Source: Amycolatopsis orientalis DSM 40040 = KCTC 9412
GTDB lineage: Bacteria; Actinomycetota; Actinomycetes; Mycobacteriales; Pseudonocardiaceae
Reading direction: 5' to 3'
DNA length: 64,000 bases
Assembly: GCF_000478275.1 (NCBI RefSeq)
Contig: NZ_ASJB01000044.1
Location: 99,228-163,227, forward strand
In this document: positions 33,265 to 41,670 of the stretch, piece by piece
Position numbering within the stretch: the first letter of the stretch is position 1
How the letters are laid out: every line of letters begins with the position of its first letter
Notes under the pieces: generated by a model
Database searches by the model: none
What the model was told of the DNA's origin: nothing
The model's input: the letters and a program-made list of their open reading frames with translations, nothing else
Position numbers and translations under genes: made by a program

Positions 33265-35766
33265 TCAGGCGGCACGCCGGGGATCGAACTCCGCGGGGCG
33301 TGCATGTTCGGCAGGGCGCGGTGTGCTCGGAGCCTTAGCGTTGGTCCGTGCGAGTTTGCGGATCTCCTTAGCGCGTCCGGGAATGGCCGGCGGGAGCTTC
33401 TCGGTGACTGCGGTGAAGGAGGGTGCTTCCTCGCTATTGAGTACCAGTCGCGCGGCGATGTGGTAGCGGCCCAAGTTGGCGAGGTCGTGCTCGGAGAGCT
33501 GCGGGGCAGTGTGCCGGGCGAGGATGCGTGCGTCTTCGGGCGACGCTGAGAAGATGGCCTTCGAGCGGGCGTTGGCGCTGATGCCTTCCTGCAGCTCAGG
33601 GGTGAGCTGGCGCAGGTACTGGTGTGCCAGGATGATCGACATCCGGTAGCCGCGGGATTCTGCGAGCATGTCTTCGATGGGGTATGCGAGGGACAGGAAG
33701 TTGTGGCATTCGTCGATGTAGAGCGAGCTGTCGAGCCTCTCGTGCTGGGGAATTCGCACTCGTCGAGTGGCGGCTTGCCAGGTTCGGGCGACCACGATCG
33801 AGCCGATCAGCCGCGCAGTGTCGATCCCGAGCGAGTTTTTGCTCAGCCGGACCAGGCAGATCCCGCCGTCGAGGACTGTGTCCATGTGGAAGGTGGATGC
33901 GCCGCCTGCCAGGGAGGCCCGGACGAACGGGCGCAGAAGCAGGCCGCGGAGCTTGTTCATCAACGGCGCGACGACTTGGGCCTTGCTGGCGTCGGACAAG
34001 TCGTCGTACCAGCTCCAGAATCCTTGCAGGACGTCATCGGTGACCTTTTCGAGGGCGCGATGCCGGAAACTCGGCACCGTCAGCAGTTTCGGCAGGTCCG
34101 TCAACACCGGAGTCTTGGGGAGCTCTCGCAGAGTTAGTAGTCCGGATCGCAGGATGTCCTCGGTGCGCGGTCCCCAGCTGGAGGAGTACACGTGGGAGAA
34201 GATCGACACCAAGTCATCCACTGTCCGGGCGGTATCGGCGCCCTCGAGCGGGTTGATCACCGGAGGCCGCCACCGGCTGTCGGCGTCGAAGAGCACGACT
34301 CTCTCTCCGAGGCGCAATGGAAGCCGCATCAGAACGTCGGTTATGAGGTCGCCCTTCGGGTCAATGACCACTAGGCCGCGGCCGGCGTCGGCATCGTCGA
34401 GAATCATCCGCGCCATCAGCTCGCTCTTACCGCTGCCGGTGGCCCCGAGCAGGTGCAGGTGATGGCGCGCGTCCGCGATGCGCAGTCCGACCGGCCGGGA
34501 ATGTCCGGAGTCGCTGACCCCGATCGGTTTCACTCCCATGCCACCGGTGGCGATGCCCGGTGGCGGCGGGACCGCTCGTGCTCCGGCACGCTGCAGGCCG
34601 GGTATGGCGTCGTCTGTCGGGAGGTGCGCGAGCGCGGCCAGCTCGGTGATGGAGAGCAGGTCGCCGTCGGCGAGGCGGCGCTCAGCGACGGCCTGGATCG
34701 GACGGGCGAGTCGGACGCGGCGGTAGTAGTTGTGCTCGCTGAAAGCCGCGAACGCGCTGGCGATGGCGTGGCCGCGTCCGGCCAGGTGCTCCCGCACCGG
34801 CGAATGGTCAGTGCCAGTCAGATCTTTGCCGACGAGGGTGGCGACGGCGTAGCGGACGCAGGTTTCGTACTGGGGTCCGCGCTGTTTGGCCACGATGACC
34901 CGGTCTAGGGACGAGGTCTCCAGGACGGTCTGGCGATCGGTGACCGGCTTCGTTGCGCTGGTTCGGGGTTTGCGTCCCTTCGTGTGCGGGGTGATCAGGT
35001 CCAGGAGGCGACCGGCCAGTTTCGCGGAGCTTCCGGTGCGGACGTGGCGGGCGGCTCGGCGGGCCTTGCGGACACGCGCACCGGTGACCGGTCGCGCGAG
35101 GATCTGGACGACCGCGCGTTCATGGGCGCCCAGCCCTGCCGGTGCGCCGAGCAGGGCGCGGACCGGATCGGCGGGGAAGTCGGAGCGGATCGGCAGCGCT
35201 TCGCTGCGAGCCAGGCGTATCTCCCCACCGACAGCCTCAACGACTTTCCCCGCAGGTGCGGATTCCGGGATCGGTGGTTTGGCCGGGGTGGTCCGGGTGT
35301 GGGCTCCAGGCCATGCCGCCTCGATCGCCCGTTCGGCCATGCCGGGCGGGACGATCCCCGGCAGCCACACGCGCACGGCGACACCGGCACGGGAGAACAC
35401 GTACTCCCACACGATGTGCGGCTGGCCGTGGAACCGGCGTTTCCAGCCGGGACGCAAGAGCCCAACCAGGTTGGAGAACAGCGCCTCGGCACCGTCCGGG
35501 TCCACGGTGGGCGGAGCCAGCACCGTGACCAGCCTGGCTCCAGCGGCAATCCGGTCATGGCACCGTCGCATCCACCACCGGCGCCCGAAGACGGCGCCGG
35601 TCCAGGCCAGAGCTAGCACGGGACCGGCGACCGGTCCCCACGACACGACGACGTCTCGCAACGCGGGGAATACCGCGTGCACCGCGCCACCGGGATCACG
35701 GAGGTAGTCCTGCAACGGCGAGGTAAACGCCTCCGCATAAGCGGCCACGGATAGGGCAGTAGGCAT
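33265..35766 (-). CDS. TraG/VirD4-type coupling ATPase of the conjugation system
   Basis: 833 aa; ATG 35766 is chosen because CGGAG lies 8 bp upstream (ATG 35784 possible). N-terminal membrane region about residues 40-75, then a soluble part. Walker A 'LLGATGSGKSELMARMI' is near residue 440 and 'GRGLVVIDPKGDL' follows. Walker B 'SSLYIDECHNFLSLAYPIED' lies near residue 690, and 'SIILAHQYLRQLTPELQEGI' is the conserved sensor helix of VirD4/TraG proteins. It should couple the DNA-protein complex to the T4SS channel. It is separated from VirB4 by the interrupted GP88 gene. Confidence 0.85.
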   Translation of the reverse strand: MPTALSVAAYAEAFTSPLQDYLRDPGGAVHAVFPALRDVVVSWGPVAGPVLALAWTGAVFGRRWWMRRCHDRIAAGARLVTVLAPPTVDPDGAEALFSNLVGLLRPGWKRRFHGQPHIVWEYVFSRAGVAVRVWLPGIVPPGMAERAIEAAWPGAHTRTTPAKPPIPESAPAGKVVEAVGGEIRLARSEALPIRSDFPADPVRALLGAPAGLGAHERAVVQILARPVTGARVRKARRAARHVRTGSSAKLAGRLLDLITPHTKGRKPRTSATKPVTDRQTVLETSSLDRVIVAKQRGPQYETCVRYAVATLVGKDLTGTDHSPVREHLAGRGHAIASAFAAFSEHNYYRRVRLARPIQAVAERRLADGDLLSITELAALAHLPTDDAIPGLQRAGARAVPPPPGIATGGMGVKPIGVSDSGHSRPVGLRIADARHHLHLLGATGSGKSELMARMILDDADAGRGLVVIDPKGDLITDVLMRLPLRLGERVVLFDADSRWRPPVINPLEGADTARTVDDLVSIFSHVYSSSWGPRTEDILRSGLLTLRELPKTPVLTDLPKLLTVPSFRHRALEKVTDDVLQGFWSWYDDLSDASKAQVVAPLMNKLRGLLLRPFVRASLAGGASTFHMDTVLDGGICLVRLSKNSLGIDTARLIGSIVVARTWQAATRRVRIPQHERLDSSLYIDECHNFLSLAYPIEDMLAESRGYRMSIILAHQYLRQLTPELQEGISANARSKAIFSASPEDARILARHTAPQLSEHDLANLGRYHIAARLVLNSEEAPSFTAVTEKLPPAIPGRAKEIRKLARTNAKAPSTPRPAEHARPAEFDPRRAA

Positions 35767-35802
35767 CAGAACTCCGTTCTGCACTGGGTAAATCAGAGGG
35801 AC

Positions 35803-36483
35803 TCAGGCTGCGTGGCGATCGGCGTTCGTCGGGCGCGGACGGCTCTGCGGCGACGGCGCTGCCGGGCCTGTGCCGGGTACGAGCCGGAGGTGTCGACGTC
35901 GTTTGCGGGCACGGTTCGCGTCGATTTCGGCCTGCCATTCCGACGGCCGCCGCCCGTCCATCCGCTTGAGAAAGTGCGGGATGTTGTTCGCAGGAACTCC
36001 GACGAGCCGAGGGCCGAGTACGGCCAACAGGTCGGATGCTTCCTGCGAGGACCATCCGGCCGCGGTGATGGCGTCGGTGTCGGGGAACACGTCGGCGATC
36101 CGGTCCCGGCTGGGGTCGATGTGGGCGTCTTCCTTGCCGCCGTAGCTGTAGACCCACAGGAAGTTGCCGGGCGGATCCGGCTCGATCAGCCGCTTGAACC
36201 GAAGGACTTCCTTGGTATAGGCGTAAAAAGTTACGTCCGGGCAGGCGTGCATGACACGGCACCATGCCAGGGTGTAGGGGTCGTCGAAGAAGTCTCCGGC
36301 GTCGTGGACGCGGATGAATTTCCCGGTGAATCGTGGGGCTGAGAGTTCGCGGATCATGGTCGATTCCCAGCCGGGAAGATCGTCAAGGACGAAGGCGAGA
36401 TTGGCTTGGTGGCGGGCTTTCACGGCAGGAAAGCGATAGGTTCCGTTGTACTGGCAACCCCGGATGTCAGAACTTGCGGAGTT
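35803..36483 (-). pseudogene. C-terminal fragment of a GP88 (Gene product 88) family gene, split by an insertion
   Basis: The frame is open from a TAG at 36484-36486. Homology to the GP88 family begins about 36447 with 'NGTYRFPAVKARHQANLAF' and continues through the family's core: 'GKFIRVHDAGDFFDDPYTLAW' (H-x-x-G-D-F), then 'CPDVTFYAYTK' and the basic tail. The missing N-terminus with the TCP...CYA motif lies at 39509-39697, 3 kb upstream on the same strand. Joining the two at CYAR/NGTY restores the reading frame. A GTG at 36423 could still allow a 206-aa truncated product. Confidence 0.8.
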
Positions 36484-36965
36484 CTAGGGCATTGCGTCGT
36501 GGTGGTGGTTCGGCGGGTTCATGACGGTGGCAGCGTTAGTTAGATTTCGCGTGGTGAGTTGGTGTCGTCCGTGGCGGCCAATGGGAGTGAGCGGACCTTC
36601 GAGCCCAGGCCAGGGCAGAGTGACTCTGCGTCACTTAGCGCGTCAGACGCCCCCTGGCTATGTCTGCGAATGCTGACGGCACCTGGCCCGTCTGAGCGCC
36701 GATTGTCGCCGCTGCTCGGTCTTAGGCTAGGCCGTTCGTCCTCACTGTGCTGCGGGCCCTCCATCTGGAGCAGCAGCTTCGTAATCGGAGGAAGAGCTAG
36801 GATGAGTGGACCCGGCAACTGAGGCTCGTGACAGCAGTGACGTCGGCGTTCGCGAGCACGGGTCGCTCGGCATGAAAGCCGTCGCCGTTGCCGGAGAACC
36901 GACGTCGAGATTCCTGGTCAGAACCGAGGCTCAAAGGCGGGCCCCTCGATCCGCGGGACGAGTAG

Positions 36966-38390
36966 TCAGTTTGCCGACGAGAGGCTGGACCGAAGAGCGG
37001 TCAACGGGATGAACGTGCTGTGGTTGGCAGCGTGCCCGGGCATGTCGAGCTTCATTCCGGGAAAATATTTCGCACGCCACGGACACTCCGGGTACTCTGA
37101 CTCTGATACCCGGAACGCTTTCGCGAAGCACCCGACGCACTCGCCAATGTAGGCGCAACCATGACAGGTCTCAAGGTGGGGTGATGGTGAGGGCGCGTCT
37201 CGGAACATCGACATCTCAGGGCTTGCGAACAAGGTAGCGTAGTCCACCTCGTCTACACTGCCAAACTTCTTACTGTCTGTCAGATAGAGGCACGATCGAA
37301 CTTCACCGGTGGCCCCGTTGATGCCGAAAGAGCGCCAGCCCGCGCCACAGTTCGTGTGCCCCCGCTCTGCCATCATCTCCGAGCCGATCCGGCCTGCGTC
37401 GAAGATCGGGTCGTCCGCATGGCCCGCCAGCGCTTCGGCGATGCCGAGTTGGACCTGCTCGTCCGAGCCCGACGAGCACAGGCCGAGTTCCCCGGCCCGG
37501 CCGAACGCAGCGACAGGAGTCACGGCCAGCGAGTCCACACCAGCTGCTTTGGCAGCGTCGAAAACGCTACTGATGTACTGCACGTTGTCGGCGGTCACGC
37601 TCATGCCGACCCGAACAATCACTCCTGCCTGTTTGAGGGCGCGGATCGCTGTCCACGCGGCGTCGTGAGCACCCTTCTTCTTGCGGAAGGTATCGTGGAA
37701 CTCGCGGTCTCCGTCGATGCTGATTTGCACGGAGACGTTTTCGAGGGACGCTACGTGCGCGCACAGGCTCGGTCGCTTGCCCAACAGGTAGCCGTTGCTG
37801 ACGATCGCGACGAGGTGGAAGGTCTCGGCGGCATATCTAAGAATCTCGCAGAACTGCGGGTGCGTGGTGCACTCGCCGCCGGTGAGCTCGACGACCTTCA
37901 CGCCGTTGGCCCACATCGTGTCGAACAGACTGATCAGGTCGTCCTGGGCGCGCCGTGCCTTCCGCTGCGGAGACGCGGACACGTAACAGTGGTCGCAGGT
38001 GAAGTTGCAATGATCGGTGATCTCCACGCTCATGTGCATCGGTGCCTGGGACGACAAGTTGCCGGTAACGAATGTTGGCGTTGTCCTGTCGGGGTAATCC
38101 TCCAGGGCAATCGCGCCGATGGCTGCGAGATCGTCGGTGATCCTACTCATGATGGCCAAGGAAGGCAGGCCCGTGGCAGTTGTGACCTCGGCGAGTGTTC
38201 TCGTACCGTCGCAGAGTGACAGGACCCGCGCGGATAAGGTTGGGAGCTGCCATTGATCGTATGCCGCCATCCCGAGCCGGGACCGTGGCAGGCCTGAGGC
38301 ACGGATGATGTGCATAAGGGTGCATTCGCCATTTGTCAGATGGAGCTCGTAGCCGGGCTGCGGGACGGGATATTTGCCGTCGGTCGACAC
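36966..38390 (-). CDS. Radical SAM/SPASM peptide-modifying enzyme with N-terminal PqqD-like region
   Basis: 474 aa from GTG 38390, chosen because TTGAGGGG lies 6 bp upstream; TTG 38429 is possible but overlaps the precursor gene. Residues about 10-90 resemble a PqqD-type RiPP recognition element ('VLSLCDGTRTLAEVTTATGL'). The radical SAM core has 'DHCNFTCDHCYVSA' (CxxxCxxC, near 125) and 'VVELTGGECTTHP'. The SPASM region (about 355-450) carries many Cys: 'NCGAGWRSFGINGATGEVRSC' area, then 'CHGCAYIGECVGCFAKA' and 'ECPW', enough for two auxiliary Fe-S clusters. It should act on the adjacent Cys-ladder protein, probably forming thioether links. Stop-to-start gap to the precursor is 10 bp. Confidence 0.85.
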   Translation of the reverse strand: MSTDGKYPVPQPGYELHLTNGECTLMHIIRASGLPRSRLGMAAYDQWQLPTLSARVLSLCDGTRTLAEVTTATGLPSLAIMSRITDDLAAIGAIALEDYPDRTTPTFVTGNLSSQAPMHMSVEITDHCNFTCDHCYVSASPQRKARRAQDDLISLFDTMWANGVKVVELTGGECTTHPQFCEILRYAAETFHLVAIVSNGYLLGKRPSLCAHVASLENVSVQISIDGDREFHDTFRKKKGAHDAAWTAIRALKQAGVIVRVGMSVTADNVQYISSVFDAAKAAGVDSLAVTPVAAFGRAGELGLCSSGSDEQVQLGIAEALAGHADDPIFDAGRIGSEMMAERGHTNCGAGWRSFGINGATGEVRSCLYLTDSKKFGSVDEVDYATLFASPEMSMFRDAPSPSPHLETCHGCAYIGECVGCFAKAFRVSESEYPECPWRAKYFPGMKLDMPGHAANHSTFIPLTALRSSLSSAN

Positions 38391-38400
38391 AGGGAACCCC

Positions 38401-39132
38401 TCAATGATCTCTGAGTGCTTCAGCCGCAAGGGAACTGCCGGCGACGCCGACGATGCCGAGTGTTGTGTCTACTCCGACCAGCCCTAGGGCGGCAGCCGGG
38501 CTTGGGCCGCAGATCGCGCAGCCAGCGCAACCGCCGCACACTGCGCATACTGCGCACCCGGCGCAGCTGACGCCAAGACCACCCCCCACCCGGCGGGCCA
38601 TCAGCTTTGTGTTGAACATGTCCCCACGGGCGATCGCGCCAGCTGCCTGCCGTGGTACGGCATAGCCGTAGGTCGCGGCCAAGTCGGTGTCAGCTTCGAA
38701 CCAGTACAGTTCGGTGCGGTTGATCAGCCGTCGGGTAACGGTGCCGGCCACCTCGACGGTGATGTCGTCTGCCCCTTCGGTCGGGTTCGGAGCTATTATC
38801 TGGCCCGGGCCCACCTCCGAGACGCTGACATGCCCGCGCTCCGGTTGTGCGTCGACATTGCGCAGGACCTGCTCGTCAACGACGGCCTGTCCCCAGTCGC
38901 TGTCATATCGGTCGCGCCATGCGCCGCCACCGGCGTTCGCAGCGTCCTCCTCGATCATGAATTCGCGATAGAGGATGTCGGCGGCGTCGGGTGAGAGCAC
39001 AGCCGAGTCTGACGAGGTCAGCATGAAAGCCGACGAGCGGGCCTTGTCGGACAGTACAACGATCACTCGTTCATGATCGTGGGGAGCCAGGTACAGGCGC
39101 TCTCGGGCTTCATGTGTCATCGGAGACCCCAT
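38401..39132 (-). CDS. Putative RiPP precursor with a seven-cysteine CxxC ladder
   Basis: 243 aa from ATG 39132 (ATG 39120 possible; AGGAGA lies just upstream). The first about 185 residues are an unusually long, acidic to neutral leader-like domain with no known match. It ends in 'ARRVGGGLGVS', a Gly-rich site that could be cleaved. Codons at 38565-38509 encode CAGCAVCAVCGGCAGCAIC: seven Cys, each separated by exactly two small or aliphatic residues. A 36-residue aliphatic/Gly/Thr tail follows. The Cys spacing matches the CxxCxxCxxC half of the sactipeptide thurincin H, where sulfurs bond to alpha-carbons in a downstream hydrophobic strand. Alternatives are a metal-binding Cys protein or another thioether RiPP class. 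Confidence 0.75.
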   Translation of the reverse strand: MGSPMTHEARERLYLAPHDHERVIVVLSDKARSSAFMLTSSDSAVLSPDAADILYREFMIEEDAANAGGGAWRDRYDSDWGQAVVDEQVLRNVDAQPERGHVSVSEVGPGQIIAPNPTEGADDITVEVAGTVTRRLINRTELYWFEADTDLAATYGYAVPRQAAGAIARGDMFNTKLMARRVGGGLGVSCAGCAVCAVCGGCAGCAICGPSPAAALGLVGVDTTLGIVGVAGSSLAAEALRDH

Positions 39133-39433
39133 TCTCCTGCAGATTCGGGCCCAGATATGAAAGCTTCCCGGAACCAGATCGGGCGATCCGTCCTACGACC
39201 CGCAATTTACTACGGATGACCTGCTTGCGAAAGACTGCGAATGTCAACCACTGGAAGAAGCTGATGGTCAGTTTCTAACAACAGTGACCGAAGTGTCAAT
39301 GTGTGCCACTGCTTAGTGTCATATTGATCGACATGGTCGTTCAGCTTCGTTACTACTAATTGCAGAGTACGGCAGCTCCGACGTGTGGCGATGGTCACCT
39401 ATTTCTCTAGGCTGACTGCAGCCCGCTCGGAAG
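39133..39433. promoter_or_regulatory. Presumed promoter region of the RiPP-like cassette
   Basis: 300 bp without a gene, somewhat AT-richer than the conjugation genes. It must contain the promoter for the precursor-radical SAM pair. I see no confident -35/-10 or named operator. A TCAAAT/ATTTGA inverted repeat (39434-39452) lies at its far edge. Confidence 0.35.
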
Positions 39434-39697
39434 TCAAATCGCGCGTATTTGATACGGAAGTAATTCTCCGATACCGGGAGTGCGGCGCCCCGGCAATTCC
39501 CGCGCAGAGCGGGCGTAGCAGATCTGCGCGCATGCCGAGGCCGCGGGACACGTCACCTGTGTTCGTCCGTCGGGCAGCCGAGCCGCGAGCGCGGGCAGTG
39601 TCCAGTTCCAGACGCCGATGGCGCGCATCGCCCGGTTCTGCGTCAGCAGCCGCGCGGGCCGGCTGGTACTAGCGGGTTTCGTGATGGGTAAAGACAT
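39434..39697 (-). pseudogene. N-terminal fragment of the split GP88 family gene
   Basis: ATG 39697 is preceded by TGAGGTGCCGT. 'LLTQNRAMRAIGVWNWTLPAL' and 'VTCPAASACAQICYAR' form the N-terminal part of GP88 proteins (L-x-x-x-N ... T-C-P-x-x-x-x-C-x-x-x-C-Y-A). Homology stops after the CYAR codons at 39509; the last 25 codons (RELPGRRTPG to the TGA at 39434) are cassette sequence read in frame. The C-terminal half is at 35803-36447. GP88-like genes occur on phages and actinobacterial mobile elements; the function is unknown, and the Cys pattern suggests metal binding. Confidence 0.75.
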
Positions 39698-39759
39698 ACG
39701 GCACCTCACACAAAGACGGGCAGAGCAAGGAAAAGGAAGCGGCTAAGGAGGCCCTAGCG

Positions 39760-41670
39760 TCAGGCGGCGGGATCGAGGTCGATGTGACGATCGGCGTCCT
39801 CGTCGAACGCCGGCTCGGTATCGATGCCGTCAAGGTCAACGAACACGCTGTCGCCGGCCTCGACACCGGATTCGGCATACGCAGCAAGCTCGGCCGGATC
39901 GGTGGTGACAAGCGCGTTCTCCTGGGGCGAGGCCAGGGCTTGGAACGCGACTCGCTGTGTCCCGGTGCTGAGCAGGCCTTGTCCTTTGTCGGCGGAGACG
40001 AGGAATTGTTTCTCCCCGTCGGACAGGTTGAACGTCGCCACGATCTCGTCGATCGCTTGGGTGGCTTGGCGGAGCAGAATCTGCGTGGCGGCGTTGGCGA
40101 TGATCGCCTTGCCCAGCTCGGTGCCGAGGACGTCGCCGACATCCTGTGTGGCGATGGTCAGGCCTGCCCAGTGTTTCCGGGCGGCTTTGGCCATGCGGTG
40201 CAGGAAACGCGCCCCCGCGGGGTCCTGCATCAGCAGCCACGCTTCCTCGACAGTGATCAGCCGCGGTCGCCGGATGGCCGGGTTGGAGACCCGCCGCCAG
40301 ATCGTGTCCAAGGTGAGCAGGGTCCCGATCGCACGCAGTTCGTCCGGCAGGTCGCGGAGGCTGAAGACGGTCAGGTGGCCCTCGGGCCTGGTGGTGGTGT
40401 GTCCGGCGAACATCGCAGAGGATGCGCCGTCGACGAACGGATGGAGCCGGGACGCGAGATCGGCCGCGACCGGATCACCGGTGCCGGTCAGGGTCGCGGA
40501 CATGTCGGCCAGCAGCGGTGCCTGTCGGCCCCAGGTCCGGGGATCGCTGCTGATCCCGGCTTGCTGGTAGGTGGCCAGGATCGCGCGGTCGAGCACGGCG
40601 CGCTGGTGCGCGGACAGTTCTGTACCGAGCAGGACGCCGATCACGGTGTGCAGGAACAGGATGCGTAGTGTCAGCGCGTCCTTCGGTGCGGTGCGGCGTC
40701 CGTCGGGGCGGGTCGCGATCGGCAGGTCGAAGGGGTTGATGCGGACTCCCGGGTCGCCGAGGCGGATGTAGGTGCCGCCGATCGCATCGCACAGCCGGCG
40801 GTATTCGTCTTCCGGGTCGATGATCGCGACTTCGATTCCCCGGTAGAGCGAGCGGAGCGCTTCGAGTTTGACGAGGTAGCTTTTCCCTGCGCCGGACCGG
40901 CCGAGGACGACGCTGTTGTAGTTGTCCGCGGCGAACCTGTTCCAGTGCACCAGGCCCTGGCTGCCGATGTTGAACCCGTAGAGCACGCCGTCCGGTGCGG
41001 CGACGCTGGTCGGGTCGGCGGGCGGAAGGTCCGGTGAGGTGAACGGGAACGCGGCGGCCAGCGCGCTGGTGTCGAAGGTGCGGCGCATGCCGATGAGGTC
41101 CAGTGCGAGCGGCAGGGTTGAGACCCAGCCTTGCAGTGACCGGTAGGTGGTGGGCTGGGCGTTCATCAGCAGAGATGCTGCGAGGGACCGGACGGCGGCG
41201 ACGTGCTCGGCGAGATCGGGTTCGCTGGTGGCGTGCACGGTCAGATACAGGCCGAACCGGTAGAGTTTTCCTTCGCCGCGGGCGACGCGGGCGGACAGGT
41301 CGTAGGCGTCTTCGGTGGCGGCCTCGACCATAGGGTCCAGCAGCCGCCCCTTTTCGTTGTTGTGCCGTCGCCCGGATTCCAGTTTGGACAGCTGGCGCTT
41401 GAGCCGGTTGGCGGCGGTGACCGGGTCGATCGGCTCGATGTGCAGCGAGACAACGACCCGTCCGGGATAGGACAGCAGCGGTTGAAGCCATCCCGCGTGC
41501 ACTTCGCGCGGGTAGCCGGAGATCGCGAACGACGACACCCACTCGCCGCCGATCTCCAGATGCCGCGGCGCGACCGAGAGCGAGTCCGGAGTGAACGCGC
41601 TCGCCCCGCCCGCCGGTGTCGCCGCGGTTCGCCGGGCGCGTCCTCGAGTGTGGCTGGTTTTCCTGTTCAT
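39760..41670 (-). CDS. VirB4-like T4SS ATPase
   Basis: 636 aa; ATG 41670 overlaps the stop of the PrgI-like gene (ATGA). The N-terminal VirB4 region is at about 30-230. Walker A 'VLGRSGAGKSYLVKLEAL' is near residue 262, 'VAIIDPEDEYRRLCDAIGG' near 285, and Walker B 'RLITVEEAWLLMQDP' near 473, followed by 'GLTIATQDVGDVLGTELG'. All energy-coupling motifs are intact. It is the motor for assembly of the conjugation channel at the inner membrane and partner of the PrgI- and VirB6-like proteins upstream. The gene after it is the interrupted GP88 gene. Confidence 0.9.
   Translation of the reverse strand: MNRKTSHTRGRARRTAATPAGGASAFTPDSLSVAPRHLEIGGEWVSSFAISGYPREVHAGWLQPLLSYPGRVVVSLHIEPIDPVTAANRLKRQLSKLESGRRHNNEKGRLLDPMVEAATEDAYDLSARVARGEGKLYRFGLYLTVHATSEPDLAEHVAAVRSLAASLLMNAQPTTYRSLQGWVSTLPLALDLIGMRRTFDTSALAAAFPFTSPDLPPADPTSVAAPDGVLYGFNIGSQGLVHWNRFAADNYNSVVLGRSGAGKSYLVKLEALRSLYRGIEVAIIDPEDEYRRLCDAIGGTYIRLGDPGVRINPFDLPIATRPDGRRTAPKDALTLRILFLHTVIGVLLGTELSAHQRAVLDRAILATYQQAGISSDPRTWGRQAPLLADMSATLTGTGDPVAADLASRLHPFVDGASSAMFAGHTTTRPEGHLTVFSLRDLPDELRAIGTLLTLDTIWRRVSNPAIRRPRLITVEEAWLLMQDPAGARFLHRMAKAARKHWAGLTIATQDVGDVLGTELGKAIIANAATQILLRQATQAIDEIVATFNLSDGEKQFLVSADKGQGLLSTGTQRVAFQALASPQENALVTTDPAELAAYAESGVEAGDSVFVDLDGIDTEPAFDEDADRHIDLDPAA

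Larger units (their letters stand above)
36448..39508 (-). mobile_element. About 3.06-kb RiPP-like cassette inserted in the GP88 gene
   Basis: Both outer boundaries are defined by where GP88 homology stops and resumes; the join may be off by several bases. Inside are the Cys-ladder peptide gene, the radical SAM/SPASM gene, about 520 bp of downstream sequence (36448-36965) and about 300-370 bp of upstream sequence. No transposase, integrase or clear terminal repeats are visible; TCAAAT/ATTTGA (39434-39452) is a small inverted repeat near the right end. The 520-bp downstream part holds overlapping 87-92-codon frames on both strands with no recognisable product. Confidence 0.65.

Noticed and set aside
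36540..36822. Overlapping 87-92-codon frames on both strands between GP88 C-fragment and the radical SAM gene, considered as an immunity or export gene of the cassette
   Set aside because: No ribosome site or membrane topology; the composition is that of a shadow frame.
39434..39508. Last 25 codons of the GP88 N-fragment frame as authentic protein
   Set aside because: Homology to the family ends at CYAR; these codons read into the inserted cassette.
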